64,000 nucleotides of DNA from Trichostrongylus colubriformis (lineage: Eukaryota; Nematoda; Chromadorea; Rhabditida; Trichostrongylidae), in assembly GCA_963978905.1 (NCBI GenBank), contig OZ022259.1, positions 21,426,068 through 21,490,067 of the forward strand, read 5' to 3'. The notes beneath the pieces are model-generated. The model saw only the letters and a list, made by a program, of their open reading frames with translations. It searched no databases and was not told the DNA's origin. This document shows, one piece after another, positions 43,895 through 56,345 of the stretch; position 1 is the first letter of the stretch, and each line of letters starts with the position of its first letter. Position numbers and translations under genes: made by a program.

Positions 43895-45200
43895 TTACGT
43901 GATTCGGGCGTACCATTCACCAATTCGACACTTATCATATCCATTCCACTGTCTAAGTGTGCCTGTCTGTGTGTCCGTCTGTCATGAAATTCATACCTTG
44001 CGTCACAAAAATGACGGGATCCTGAGTTTCGCAAGCGATATGGGGGCTTGGATCGAGAAGCTGGTTCAGAAAGTGATAGCAGCTAATAAGGGCTGATAAG
44101 GAGTCTCGAAAGGCGAATATCGCAAAATCCGTCGCGCATTTGGTGTTGGTTCTAAAGCGATGGCACTCATAGGTGTTTAGCAGGGTGGGACGGGGCGTTA
44201 ATACGATAAGGAGAGTGAAAAGGCAAATGTCACAGAGTCCGTTTCACTATTTCGGCTGACAGTGGAATGTTCACATTCACAGACATAGCATGGTAAGGGG
44301 ACCTTAATGGTGACTTATCGAAGCTGATAATGGCTTACAGCGGCCGATAAGAGCCGTTAGGCTGCGTTCATACCAAATTGAATGAGAGTTTTGGCGCATT
44401 CGCGTCATGCATGAGATACGTATCGATCAAAAAATGAGAGTATTGGCGCATCGGCGCATTGGCGTATCGGCGCATTCGCGTCATGCATAAGATACGTATC
44501 GATCTAGAAAATGAGAGTATTGGCGCATCGGCGCATTGGCGGATCGGCGCATCCGCGCATCCGCGATTTGAGAGAATTGGCGCATTCGCGTGATGGATAG
44601 GATACATATCGATTGAAAAATGAGAGTATTGGCGCATCCGCGATTTTGGATATTTGCCATAACAGAAAAAGATCAAGGAATGAAAAGAGAAGAAAAAGAA
44701 ATCAACCGCACGTTGGCACGTGCCGCGTTCAAAAGGGTGACGTGGCACGCCAATTCTCTCAAATCGCGGATGCGCCGATGCGCCGATGCGCCAAAACTCT
44801 CATTCGATTTGGTATGAACGCAACCTTAGGAAGTGGATGGATTGAAAACCGGGGCACCGCTTACTAGCACTGTACAAGTGCTAAGTGAATGCATGTGATG
44901 CTCTGTGCCACTGGGTGAACAGATTTTATTCATGTTTTGATACCAGTTGCTGATGTATCGACCGCTGAATTGCTTAGCGTTCGAGATAATGGTGCATGTC
45001 TTTTGATACGGCGATATGCATGGATGATCAAGATAGGACCGAGCAAAGCAAGTGGTTCATTTCTCCACGCGAAACCAGCAACAACGCTGTGTCGACCGCT
45101 AGACTATTCAAAATTGCAAATAGTGGTACATGTTAACAGAAACGATAAACATCGATAACTGGCATATGGATTTCCCGCCAATGTGAGAACCAGATGCTCC
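43895..45200 (+). repeat. R1 composite repeat copy with nested MITE
   Basis: Head module with GTCTG-rich tract (43940-43985), CGTCACAAAAATGACGGGAT and GCTAATAAGGGCTGATAAGG units. The copy is interrupted at 44360-44825 by a MITE and resumes at 44829 with the tail (TATCGACCGCT, GATAAACATCGATAACTGGC). No coding frame is supported. Confidence 0.7.
44360..44825. mobile_element. MITE with TTA duplication and internal GCGCAT tandem repeats
   Basis: TTA at 44357-44359 and 44826-44828. The ends are GGCTGCGTTCATACCAAATT and, reverse-complemented, GGTTGCGTTCATACCAAATC. Inside, about three imperfect copies of an 85-100-bp unit each hold ATGAGAGTATTGGCGCAT and GATACGTATCGAT, and short runs of GCGCATCGGCGCATTGGC. 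The ends resemble the GCGTTCATACTTTGCG family. Confidence 0.8.
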
Positions 45201-45845
45201 GCAAGTGGAGAAGTTATTGAGTATTGCGAAATGCAGTGGTAAACGACTGAATAATCAGCCACCTATAAGAGTTAAAGACAGCGTTAGGGATGATGTGGTT
45301 ATTGGAAAATCCCTAAAAGAAGTCACTTACAGGAAAACTAGGGGCCTAAGAAACCTATTCATGGCGAAATCTCTATCGAAAAGCGCGCCCACGAGCTGTA
45401 GGGACAGCGCAACGGTTAACAGCTGACACCTTCGGATGGCAGACCCCGCCTCCAGGCGACGTGATTCCTGGTTGGCTACGATGAGAGCGGACAAACATAT
45501 GCGGCTTGACAAAAAGGTCGTCCGCGTCGACAGTCAACGGAGAGAATAGGGTCTTATTTCTCGGGATATTGACCGTTTTGTTCCGTTTTTTCTACACCAT
45601 CGTGTTACTGAGCACTTTCACTTTTATATTCACTACATTTCTCACTTTCCGTCCAAATTTCCCCTATCACTGCCTTTAAGCACTAAATGCTCAGCAAGTG
45701 AATATACTTTGTACTCCGAGAACACCACTATAAGACGCGATGTTTTGACTCTTAGATTACGTGATAGGTATTCGTAGAGATATCAGTTGGGCTAGCGCTC
45801 AGTACTGCGCTTATCATAATGTGGAACTGTGAGAATGGGGATATA
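45201..45845. other. Unassigned sequence
   Basis: A plus-strand frame of 73 codons (45205-45426) and a basic frame near 45440-45550 (WLATMRADKHMRLDKKVVRV) may be remnants of one non-LTR or DNA element. No catalytic motif is visible. The rest is AT-rich without clear structure. Confidence 0.2.
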
Positions 45846-46783
45846 GACTATTCCACGCACCTTAAGCCGGCCGTGGTTGCGTATCCGGGTTGACTACAGT
45901 ATCTAAAATAAATGCATCGATGCGAAATTGCGCGTTTTGTGCTGGGAATGAGGTAGAAACGTCTTCATTATACGTCATTATACGTCTTGACGTCTTCATT
46001 GTAAGTAGTTATGCAGAAAGCAAGGTTTTTCAGTAAATGAGTTCCAGTTTTCAGTACTTGTTATCGCGATGTCTCACCAAGTACTATTTCGCAATCACCA
46101 ATCTCCACACCTGATCGTACATATGTGCCTGAGCTTCAGGACCGAAAGGGTTTTCCTCATTCATCAAGAGCTACACAAAAATAACATCGGATTGAGCAAG
46201 ATGGAGTGCCCCTCCTCAACCAAATAAGCAACGGGAACAAGTTGTGAAGGGAGTAAGGACGAAATCTTTCCGCGTGCGAGATATGTATATATTGTAACCA
46301 GTGAAATGAATCTTATCTATCATAAAATGAATGTCGATATTGCATGCTTACTCCACGTATAGTGTCTAAAGAACCTTTCAACTGTACTAGGCCGTCACCA
46401 GCGACTAGTTCTACGGCAAAGATGTTGATATGGATAGGGGGCACTCCACTACGCTCGTTCTCCAACGCTATTTCTGCCCAGAGTTCTGTATAAGCCTTAG
46501 TTGAGGGGAACCCCTACTTCTCCTTAAATAAGGCATAGGTAAAAATATACACCTTAGCGTACAGTTGATTCTCGATGACATCAGATTAGCAATGACAACG
46601 TGACACTGAGTGCCCCTCCCTCAACTACACTAGCACCTTTACTTCCTCGTGACGAAAGAGAGTTCGCGTTTTGGAGTGAACTCAGTGTTGGCTGGGCATT
46701 TTCGCGCCGTTTAATCTGGTTTTGAGTTACTGTAGCCATCCTTAGTACGTAATCACGGCCGGCTTATGGTGCGTGGAATAGCC
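45846..46783. mobile_element. TIR element of about 940 bp, no transposase
   Basis: Left end GACTATTCCACGCACCTTAA and right end, reverse-complemented, GGCTATTCCACGCACCATAA match over about 38 bp (through GCCGGCCGTG). No target duplication is clear. The interior holds repeated GTGCCCCTCC words and the block shared with 3500 and 34400. Confidence 0.55.
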
Positions 46784-48029
46784 AATCGAAAATGGGCATC
46801 TTTGATATCGGTTGGTCAGTATCGACCATTTCCCCATTACATAATCTGTTGTGTTATTACGCAGTACTGTGCGATACCCCAACTGGTACTAACTATACAA
46901 CTATTGAAATATAGTTATCCTGCTCTATATAATTCATTTAGTATGTCTATGTGCATTCGTGTGTGAGTGTCCGTCTGCTCTTCACGAAATCATAACTCGC
47001 TTCGCAGTAAAGCTGGGACCCCGAATTCCACAAATGATATGGAGGGTGGTAAGGGACCCTAGTGGTGGTGGACTTAAACTGATAGCAGCTATCAACGGCT
47101 AATAAGGAGCTTCGAAACGCGAGTGTCGCCAAACCGCTTCGCCTCTCCCCATGATCCCACAGTGCTGACACTAATAGCAGGTTTGGACGATGGCAATGGT
47201 GGTGGTAAAGCGTCAAAAGGCAAGTGTCGCCAAATTCGTTTCTCTTTCCCAACTGGCAGTGGAGTGTTCCCGCTCAAATTTGTTGTAGGGAGTGGTACGG
47301 GAATTTTAATGGTGACGGATCGGTTCTAATTATGATTGGCGAGAGCCGGTACGATTCACTGGCAACTAGATGGGAACTCCTGTGCACCGCAAACTATGAC
47401 AATACGACCACTATAGTTGAAGTGTATGATACTCAATGTCACTGGGTGAACATATATATTCTGTTTGTGTCCTGATATCAACTGCGGCGATGTAGCGACC
47501 GCTAAACTATACTGAGATAATGATGCGATCTAAGTAAATGAAAGATGCAACTAAATTTGTGAGGCAGCATTCATAGTTTTGGAATTTGCGGAAAAGCATT
47601 AGGTGATATCGATCGGGGGAATTGTGAATGTGCGAAATTGTGGAATTTGCGAAAATGACACTTCCCGTCCTTAGTTTCTCCAATCCTCTCGTCTCTTCGT
47701 TGCATGGAAATCATTACCTATCTAATGCTTTTCGCAAATTTCGCAACTCTGCATTTCCACAGAAAAGCAAATTCCAGATCAGTACGTGTCTTATCCCTTT
47801 CCGGAGATTCCACAATTCCGCTAATTCCACAAACCGCACTTAAATTCCTTTCCTTCTTCTAATTCTCTCGTTCCTTCGTAGCATGGAATTAACAAGGATT
47901 ACAAGGATTAACAAGATGTATCGACCGCTGAGCTATATGAAACAATAATAATCATCTTTAGTTAAAACATTGTCCCACCTAACGGGCAGGTCAGGGATTC
48001 TCTACTCCCAGAACTGGGAGGATTGGAAG

Positions 48030-48830
48030 TCAAAAAGTCACCGACCACTTGTCAAATGTGGTCATAGTTGACGAAATGTTTTGTTTTTTTTTGGGAAAGC
48101 CTTGAGGGGTCGGAGCGAGTGGTGATCTGAGAGGGCAATACCAGGTGAATAGGCCGAATGAGGAACCGTGTCACAGCCTAGCTCCTCCAATTTTGCACGG
48201 GTCTCTTTACCTATGTGAAGCTTAGCGTTGTCATGAAGGAGGCGCACAAAAGTTGGTCCAGGCCGTTTTTCTCGAAAGGCTTCCGCAAGTTTCTGCAGCT
48301 GAAAAGCGTAATAGGGAGCGGTGACGGTGTGGACTTGCTTGAGCGATTCCTGGTAGAGCATTTCTTTTGAACCCCAGAACCAGCAAAGGAGAAACTTTTT
48401 GGGAAGAAGCTCGGATTCGGCTTGCGTTGGCGGCTGATCTCCTCGCGGAAGCCAGACGGCGCGATGCTTGTTAGCGTAGTAGGGGATCCAGCTTTCATCT
48501 CCAGTAACTAGCAGGTCCTCCAGAAACTTCTTGCGATGTGGGCGAAGGAGACTGACAAATGGATACCCGGATGTACCGCATGCTATCGCTCAAGACATGA
48601 GTTATCCATCGAGTCAGCACTTTTCTGTAACGGAGGGCCTGAAGGCGACTACGACTGTCGATTGAGCACACCAAAGTCTCGCCGCGAAGGCTGCGAATGT
48701 TAACTTCCAGATACTCCTTGACGGTGCCGAGAATAACGGAGTAATCGACGGCGAGGAGGCGGTGCATGTTCAGGGAATAGAGAGGAGTAATATAGATCAG
48801 TCGCTTTTCAGCAAACCCATTTTGCACGTC
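48030..48830 (-). pseudogene. Mariner transposase remnant (segment B)
   Basis: It shows the same pieces as the copy in A: VKEYLEVNIRSLRGET and LQALRYRKVLTRWITHVLSD in the N-terminal half, RPGPTFVRLLHDNAKLH for the second catalytic Asp, and KLEELGCDTVPHSAYSPGIA for the region before the third. The usual YSPDLAP reads YSPGIAL, so the element cannot be active. Frameshifts near 48495 and 48215 separate the pieces. It has one frame (48361-48062) that is longer than its equivalent in A. Confidence 0.75.
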
Positions 48831-49133
48831 ATAGACATCATTGGCGTGCAGTAGTGTGCGCCAGCCAACTGGTACTTTAGAAAAGACTGGCTGTTGTGAG
48901 TGTTCCGCTCTTAGAGGTTGCAGTTTTGGCAATCCCAAGATGATAATGGGTTCCGATCTTAAAGGTTGCAAAGTTGGGTCTCCCAAAACGTAATAGTGTA
49001 AGGGTGTGGGTATTCAAATTGCAATGTGACCCTTGTAACCCTATCCTGACCCTATCTAAGTGAGGGAACAGTTGATTATCTTTATCTTGGTCTCATGTTT
49101 ACTCTCAATGTGACTTTCGCACTTTGTTTTCAG

Positions 49134-49333
49134 AGAGAATGCAGGAGGAATTGCAGAGGCAGCGGGACATTGAGAGGGAGCGGGAAAGGCGGAGGCATCG
49201 ACTCATCAACGATCGGAATTTGCAGAGCGAAGGCGAAACGTCTTCTGGACCGTCCTGGGGTTCTTCCCTGTTTTACGTGTCGCTTGCCTATCCTATTGCT
49301 CGATTCTTGTATTGTGTTACTGTTGTATATTGA
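49134..49333 (+). other. Exon-like ORF after a strong 3' splice site (segment B)
   Basis: Acceptor TTTGTTTTCAG ends at 49133. ATG at 49139 opens MQEELQRQRDIERERERRRH and the frame ends at 49333, as in segment A. It keeps the open frame in spite of about ten amino-acid differences. Confidence 0.35.
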
Positions 49334-50689
49334 AGTTATCATGAACTTGAATACTCTGTTGTGTGAACTTGTGGCATGCCGAAGGCTGGATGTGAACTTA
49401 GGGGGAACGGACGACAAGAGGACGTCCGATCCTTTAGTTCCGTTAAGGAGCCCTACTAGTAAATTAACTCAACATTCACACACAACACACTTTCCCAACC
49501 AGACAATTCATGGCGTGGTGATGGTTCTTCGCGACAAACCCTGACTAAATTTCAGTTCCAAGAGACTGCAAAAAGAAATACAGTACCCGCCGCAGAATCA
49601 CCACAGTTCGATAACTAGGGGTCTCCCTCACTAAATAAAAAGGATAAAGACGCCCTCATTGCCGCACTTATCCAACGAAATAATGCGACAGCGACCCTTG
49701 CGTTTGCAAACCATAAACTAGAACATACGAAGTTGCACAGCGAGAGAAGAGTATATTTTCACAATCAATGACCCCTGCAAGAGTTCGACCACATTGAGTT
49801 CCAAGCAAACCGGGAACCACGTCAATATGCTATTGCGCGCAGGAGTGATGAAGGAATATCTACCCCTTAGGTCATAATTTAGTCGTGGTCCGTAAAAAGG
49901 ACGAGTCGCCCCGGTCTTCGCGACATCCAATTAAGGCCGTCACCTGAAACCCTCCCTGATCCATACCCCGTACCACGCATCGAAGTGGTCCATACCCCGT
50001 ACCACGCATCGAAGTGGTCCTCTACGGACCATTACTAAATTATGTACCCAAAGGATGTGAGATTTCTTCATCACTCCTGCGCGCAACAGCACATTGACGT
50101 GCTTCTGTAGTTCTTCCCGGTAATTGCTTGGAACTCGATATGGTCGAATTCTTGCAGGGGGGTCATTGGTTGTGAAAAAAATGCACTTTTCCCGCTGTGC
50201 AACTTCCCTTGTCATATTGATGCTCAGAAAAAACGTCAGAAAAGGGGTCTAGGAGATTTTTCAGTTGCTGCTATTGCTCCTATTCGAGTCACACTGCTCA
50301 ATATCTACCTTGTATGACGGATCATTAGCAGTGGTAGCGGTGGAACACGTGGTTAGCAATATTGGAGTGCCGTGATTTTCGGGGCTCATGGTCACCTGGC
50401 AGCATCGTGCCAGCAATAGCCAGACGCATACCTTCATATACGGTCATTGGTCATTGACTGATTGGTGAGCTTGAATACCAGTAAGAATGATGCACTGAAG
50501 AGATATTTGCAGGACAAGTTTGTGCGTCTCGAAACTTAGCATAAGACCACGCGCAGATTGGGAATCGTGAAGCACACATGGTACAAATGATTCCGAATCA
50601 GGAGGTAAATTCACAATATGCTCGGCGCGAACATGGTAGGGCATATCGACGAACTGAGAAGTACGGTATGGAGTTTTGCTTAAGTTTTG

Positions 50690-51824
50690 CTCTGTTACGA
50701 AATTTATATCTCGCTTCGCAGTAAAGCTGTGACCCTGAATTTTACAAGGGATGTAGGGGGTGGCAAAGGGACAATAGCGGTGGTTGACCGAAAGTGTTAG
50801 CAATTGATAAGAGCTGATAAGGAGCCTTGGAAGACAAATGTCGCCAAATCTGTTTCTCCTTTCGCGTTGATTCAATAGCGCTGACACTCATAGGTGTTTT
50901 GCGGAGTGGGACGAGGACATTAATGGTGGGTGATCCAGCTTGATAACGGTTGATAAGATTTGATAAGGAGCGTAAAAAGGCTGGAGTCGTCGAATCCGTT
51001 TTGCTTTTCGCGTTGATTCTAGAGCGTTCATACTCAGGTGTTCGGCAGAATGGGAGGAGGACATCAGTGGTCTGTGATCCAGCCTGATAACGGTTGATAA
51101 GATTTGATAAGGAGCGTAAAAAGGCTACAGTCGTCGAATCCGTTTTGCTTTTCGCATCGGTCTTAGAGCGTTCACTCAGATGTTTGTTTGATGTGTTTTG
51201 CAGAGTAGGAGGAGGACATTGATGGTGGGTGATCCAGCCTGATAACGGTTCATAAGATTTGATAAGGAGCGTCGGAAGGCAAATGTCACCAAGTCCGATT
51301 CGCTTTTATGACTGGCAGTGGAATGTCCACATTCACAGGTATTACGGGGTACGGGAATTAATGGCGACTTACTGGTATCGGCTTACAGAGGTTGATAAGA
51401 GGAAGTGGATGGGATAAAATCCGGTACACCGTTTACCACTTCTATGCGACCGCTAAAGTGAAAGCGTCAGTGCAACTGGATAATATATTTTGTTTGCGTT
51501 GTGATATCAGATACCGAAGTATCGACCGCTGAATTGAATAATGTTCCAAATAATGGTGCATGTATTTTGATACTGCATTCTACACGGATGATTAAGATAC
51601 GACCAAGATTTATGATAGCAAGGCAAGCGAATAATTTTCTAATGAGGTACCAGCAACAATACTAGGTATCGACCGCTCGACTATGTGAAGTTCCAAATCG
51701 TGGTGCATGTTTTGAAAAAAGATAAGCGTCGATAGCTGGCATATGGATCTACCATAAACGGTAAGAATTAAATGCTCAGCAAGTGAACAAATTGCTACCA
51801 ATTGGTGCAATCGAATGTAACACT
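50690..51824 (+). repeat. R1 composite repeat copy with about 145-bp tandem units
   Basis: Partial head module (TATATCTCGCTTCGCAGTAA) followed by at least three tandem units. The phrase TGATCCAGC recurs at about 50931, 51074 and 51230. Each unit has GATAACGGTTGATAAGATTT and GATAAGGAGCGT. The tail has TATCGACCGCT twice and leads into the hairpin MITE. Confidence 0.75.
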
Positions 51825-52090
51825 ACCAGTTGGCGGGCGCACACTACTGCGCGCGATTCATGGCGATGTTGTGCAAAATGGGTTTGATCGGACCGGCCAC
51901 AGTTGTGTAAGGAATTGAGTGGAAATTTACCTTCCTCTGCTTTTAACTAAGAAATTGAATTGGAAAAAAGCGGAGAAGATGGCTGATAAAAAAGCATTTC
52001 GGTATTAATATACTTCACTCGCTTTGCATCGAACCCATTTTGCACGCCATCGACATGAATCGCGCGTAGTAGTGTGCGCCGACCAACTGG
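51825..52090. mobile_element. Hairpin MITE, copy 2
   Basis: The ends are ACCAGTTGGCGGGCGCACAC and its near reverse complement ending at 52090. The interior is in the opposite orientation to copies 1 and 3. It separates a plus-oriented R1 copy (left) from a minus-oriented one (right), so one R1 unit borders each side. Confidence 0.75.
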
Positions 52091-53208
52091 TAGATCCACA
52101 TGCCCATGCCTATCTTTTTTTGTGAACATGCATGACTATTTGGAACTTGACATAGTCTAGCGGTCGGTAACCCATTAATGCTACTGACACCGCATGAGGG
52201 AATGAATCACTTGCTTTGCTATCACAAATCGAGGTCGTATCTTGATCATCCAGAACACAGTATCAAAAGACGTGTTCCATTATTCGGAACGCTGGGCAAT
52301 TTAGCGGGAGATACTTCGGCAGCTGCTATCAGAATTTAAACAAAATTTGTTCACCCAATAGCACTGAGCATCAGACACTTTTACTATAGCGGTCGTATAG
52401 TAGTGATAAGCGGTGTACCTAATTTCATTCAATCCATTTCCTAATGGGTCTTATCCCGCCATTAATGTTTCCGCACCCTACAACACCTGTAAATGTGACG
52501 CTGTCAGCTGAAAAAGCGGAACAGGCTTGGTGACACTTGCCTTTCGACGCTCCTTAACATTTGTCGATATTTGCCTTCTAACAATCTTTATCGAATCTTA
52601 TCAGCCATTATCGATTTGGATCACCCACCATTAATGTCCCTGGCGCACCCTACTAAGCACCTATGAGTGTCAGTTTTCTGGAATCAAGGCGAAAAGCGAA
52701 ACAAATTCAAGGACATTGGCCTTCTCACGCTCCTTATCGAATCTTATCAACCATTATGAATTCGGATCACCCACCATTAATGTCCCTGACGCACCCTGCT
52801 AAACACCTATGAGTGTCAGCGCTCTAAGGTAAACGCGAGAGACGAAACGGACTTGACGATATTTGCCATTTCACGCTCCTTATCGTATCTTATCAACTGT
52901 TATCAAGTTGAATCAAGCGCTATTAATGTTCCCGCTCCATCCCGTAAAACACCTATGAGTGTCAGCGCTCTAGGATCAACCCGAAAGGCGAAACGGCTTT
53001 CGTGACATTTGCCTTTCAAGGCTCCTTATCAGCACGAATCCGCTCCTATTACTTTCGTTCCACCACCGCCTGGGTCTCCTTGCCATCCCCTATATCATTT
53101 GTAAAGTCCAGTGTCCCAGATTTGCTGCGACGCGAGATATGAATTTCGTGAGAGACACACGACCACACGGACAGTTACACACACAGACAGACATACTGAG
53201 CGATCCTA
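52091..53208 (-). repeat. R1 composite repeat copy, minus orientation
   Basis: The units are reversed: CACCTATGAGTGTCAG recurs at about 52659, 52804 and 52950, a period of 145 bp. CTTATCAACCATTATC-like phrases lie between. The head module ends near 53208 and faces the next copy head-to-head. Confidence 0.75.
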
Positions 53209-54191
53209 CTCTATATAATTCGCTTAGTATGTCTGTGTGTGTGTCCGTCTGTCTGTCACGAAATTCATATCTCGCGTCGCAGCAAAGTTGGGACGCTGAA
53301 TTTTACAAGTGATATAGGGGGTGCCAACGGAACCCCAGCGGTGGTGGACCGAAAGTGATAGCAGCTGATACGCGCTGATAAGGAGCCTCAAAAGGCGGAT
53401 GTCACCAAAGTCGTTTTGCCTTTCGGGTTGATCCTAGAGCGCCGACACTCAGGTGCTTAGCAGGGTGAGCCGGCAACATGGATGGTGGGTGATTCGCATT
53501 AATAACGGTTTATAAGATTCTATAAGGAGTGTAAAAAGGCTAAAGACGTCGAATCCGTTTCGCTTTTTGCATTGATCCTGGAGCGCTCATACTCACAGGT
53601 CTCTTGCGGAGTGGGACGGGGACACTGATTGTGGGTGATTCAGCATGATAACGATCGATAAGATTCGATAAGGAGCTTGAAAAAGTAGTCGTCGAATCCG
53701 TTGCGCTTCACGCATTGATCCTAGGGGGTTTATACTCAAACTCATAGACGGAGTGGGACGGGCATTGATGGTGAGTGATCCAGCTTGATAACGGTTGATG
53801 TTGTGGATTCACAACCATAATATCTTATTCTAATCAACTAGCATCTACAAATGAATGATAACATGGTAATTCAAGTTGTTTACCCTAGGACATAACTTAG
53901 ATAAGTACCTATTGAAAGGATACCGCAGGCATGACCTCGCGGTATCATAAGTGTGCAATCAACTATGTATCCTAGGTATTTGCCCCTGGCGCGGTGCACT
54001 CTTTCATCCCCTGACAGAAGTGTCTCCACTGGACCTTTGCGGTCCAGGACTGAGCCCATATCTATGCACCGCCCACATTTGTCTGTATATAAACCCCTAT
54101 TACGATGTATTATGGTCGGTTATTGTACAAAAGGTACGTCGTAATAAACATATACTACACGTGCCTGTACAACCTTTGGTAATCCACCAAA

Positions 54192-54942
54192 TTGGTGCAT
54201 CAGCCGTTGGGAAAACCACCCCTTCTACGCTAGCTCTTCTCAGTGAGAGATAGAAGGTGAACAACTTCAACCACAAAACAAATTTCTTCTACGATTTCTC
54301 CCTGAGAAACACAGAAATTTGTAAATCTTCTACGCTAGCTCTCCCCAGTGAGCGTCTAAGCCAGTTCTCCTCAGTGAGAAATAGACGTTTGATCTCAATT
54401 TTTCTAAAAAATTAGAAAGAACATCAACAGTTTATCCGCGACTCCTCACACGGATCCGGAAAACTTCCATTCAAAGCCCTGTTGAGTCATTCTTTCTCAA
54501 AGAAACAACAGGCAAACTCAAATAACTCATTTCTTTCGAACAAATTCGAGAGAAATTCGAGAAATTTCCTGAGATTCCTCCATAAGGAGCCAGAAGAAAC
54601 CTTCTGCGCAAGTTCCCCTCAGTGAGAAAACAGAAGAAGCCTGAAATTTCGTGTGAGTCCTCCCTGAGGAATCCAGAAAAAGAAGGAAAAAGACCCGCGT
54701 GGCAGGAAACATCCTACACGGAACCAAAGAAGTTAGAAACCAAATTAAACGTAACTGAAGCTACACATACAGCTTCATACGCATAAACTGGTTCCGAATT
54801 CCGTGCAAAAATCAACAGAGCACGAAGAAAACGTCAACTTCTCGAAAGAAAAGCGGCCATAAAACATCAAAATGGCAGAGATCCAAGTATACAAAACAAA
54901 ATTACACTTGCTTGCACTCTGATCAGATCGAGTGAGGCAAAT
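54192..54942 (+). other. Leader of BEL element 2 with repeated AGTGAGA phrases
   Basis: The phrase TCTACGCTAGCTCT or TTCTCCTCAGTGAGA recurs five or six times in 54215-54640. It may form several short hairpins or mark a packaging region. No ORF is supported. Confidence 0.5.
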
Positions 54943-56340
54943 ATGAAGCACTTGGATTTACCATTCGCATTCCCTTCTCAAAAGGAAGAATGTGAGGCCT
55001 TCATCAGAGAGAAGACCGCAATGCTGAAGCATTTGATGACAAGTATCACAAAGGCAAAGCAGTTACACGATACTCTCCTTGAGAAAACGATCGAAACCAT
55101 TAATTCACGATTGGAACAAAAGGAAAGGGAGAAGTTAATGCTCGAGCTACACAAACATCTAGAGCTCGAATCTAATAACTTAGAAATCACGGTGATACAG
55201 TGACTGAGCACAACTGACTTCAGGAAGGAAGAATTGGCACAGCAATCGTCACTTATCACGGAAGCTGCCAGCTCTCAGGCTAGCGGCAACCGGGAGAACT
55301 CTCACAGCGGGACTGGCAGCGTCAACTCCTACGAACGCAATGTACAAGTTCGACGCCCTCTCCTCGAAATTCCAACATTTTCTGGGAACTTCAGAGAGTT
55401 CAATACCTTCTGGTCAGTCTTCGAGTCCCTGATTCACAATGATGCGGACCTAAGCAACCAGGAAAAGTTCCTTTTCCTCGAACAAGCATTGAAGGGGAAG
55501 GCGGCTGCTTCGATCAGCAGCATCCTCGTTATTGGGGACAAGTACTACGACGCTGTAACCATTCTGAAGAAACAGTATGACAGGTCGTCTAGTATAGCGG
55601 ACATCCTCATAAATGAGATCGAGCATCTACCAAGGGCTCAAGGAAACTCATCAAGCTGCCGCAACACACTAAGCACCATATCGTATCGTATCGTGCATCT
55701 GGAACAAACTGGAGTGCTAATGAATGCAGACCGAGTAGGGCGCCGTCTGATTCTTTCGAAGTTTACAGAGAATATCTGCAGCCAGGTTATAAAAAGAGAA
55801 AACGAAGCTGGCGTAGGATTCGAAGTGAAGGCAATAATCGAGGCCGTTGATGACATCATCACGCTTCAAGAGACTACCGAATTGACGACGAATACCCTGT
55901 TCGGTTCTAGTCAAGGCATGAACAGCTCCAGAAGGATGAACACAGCACATCACAAGACCAAACCGTTCTTTAGTCAACGGACAAAGCAAAAATGCCTGTG
56001 CAGAGATACACATTCCCCACAGCAGTGCACAAGGTAACCAACGCCTGAGGCGCGGCGGATGGAAGCCAAGCGCCAAAGAGCATGCTGGAAATGCTTTGAT
56101 AGGAATCACGGGTCAAGGCATTGTGCAGCAATGGGACAGTGCCCAAAGTGCAATGAGGATCATCACTCCTCCCTATGCACAGCATCGAGGAGTGTTCGGG
56201 AAACAACCGATCCATCTATTAACAGGCGAGAACTACCGCCAAGATCGGCTCAGCAAGAGGAAACAAGGTTTGCCTTCTCGACGCAAACCAACCGCCCCAG
56301 ACATCCGCCACTAAAAATGGCAACAAGCTATCGGAGACGA
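54943..56340 (+). pseudogene. BEL element 2 gag, two in-frame stops
   Basis: ATG 54943 opens a charged coiled coil (LEQKEREKLMLELHKHLELE). After TGA at 55201-55203 the same frame gives the DUF1759-type capsid region (LLEIPTFSGNFREFNTFWSV, about 55355-55420) and continues to TAA at 56035-56037. It then gives the fingers CWKCFDRNHGSRHC and CPKCNEDHHSSLC (about 56089-56180). Only two nonsense codons break a frame of about 460 codons. Gag would assemble the particle and bind RNA. The protease follows in another frame near 56340. Confidence 0.85.
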
Positions 56341-56345
56341 ACAGA

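Larger units (their letters stand above)
46905..50680. repeat. Composite segment B, copy of 6411-10110
   Basis: It has the same order of parts as segment A: R1 head, AATTCCACAA-rich region, mariner remnant, half hairpin MITE, exon-like ORF (49134-49333) and fold-back gypsy RT (about 49780-50200, centre near 50030). Near 49970-50020 a unit of about 29 bp (TCCATACCCCGTACCACGCA and on) is present twice in tandem, and segment A lacks this. It ends where an R1 copy begins at about 50690. Confidence 0.75.
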
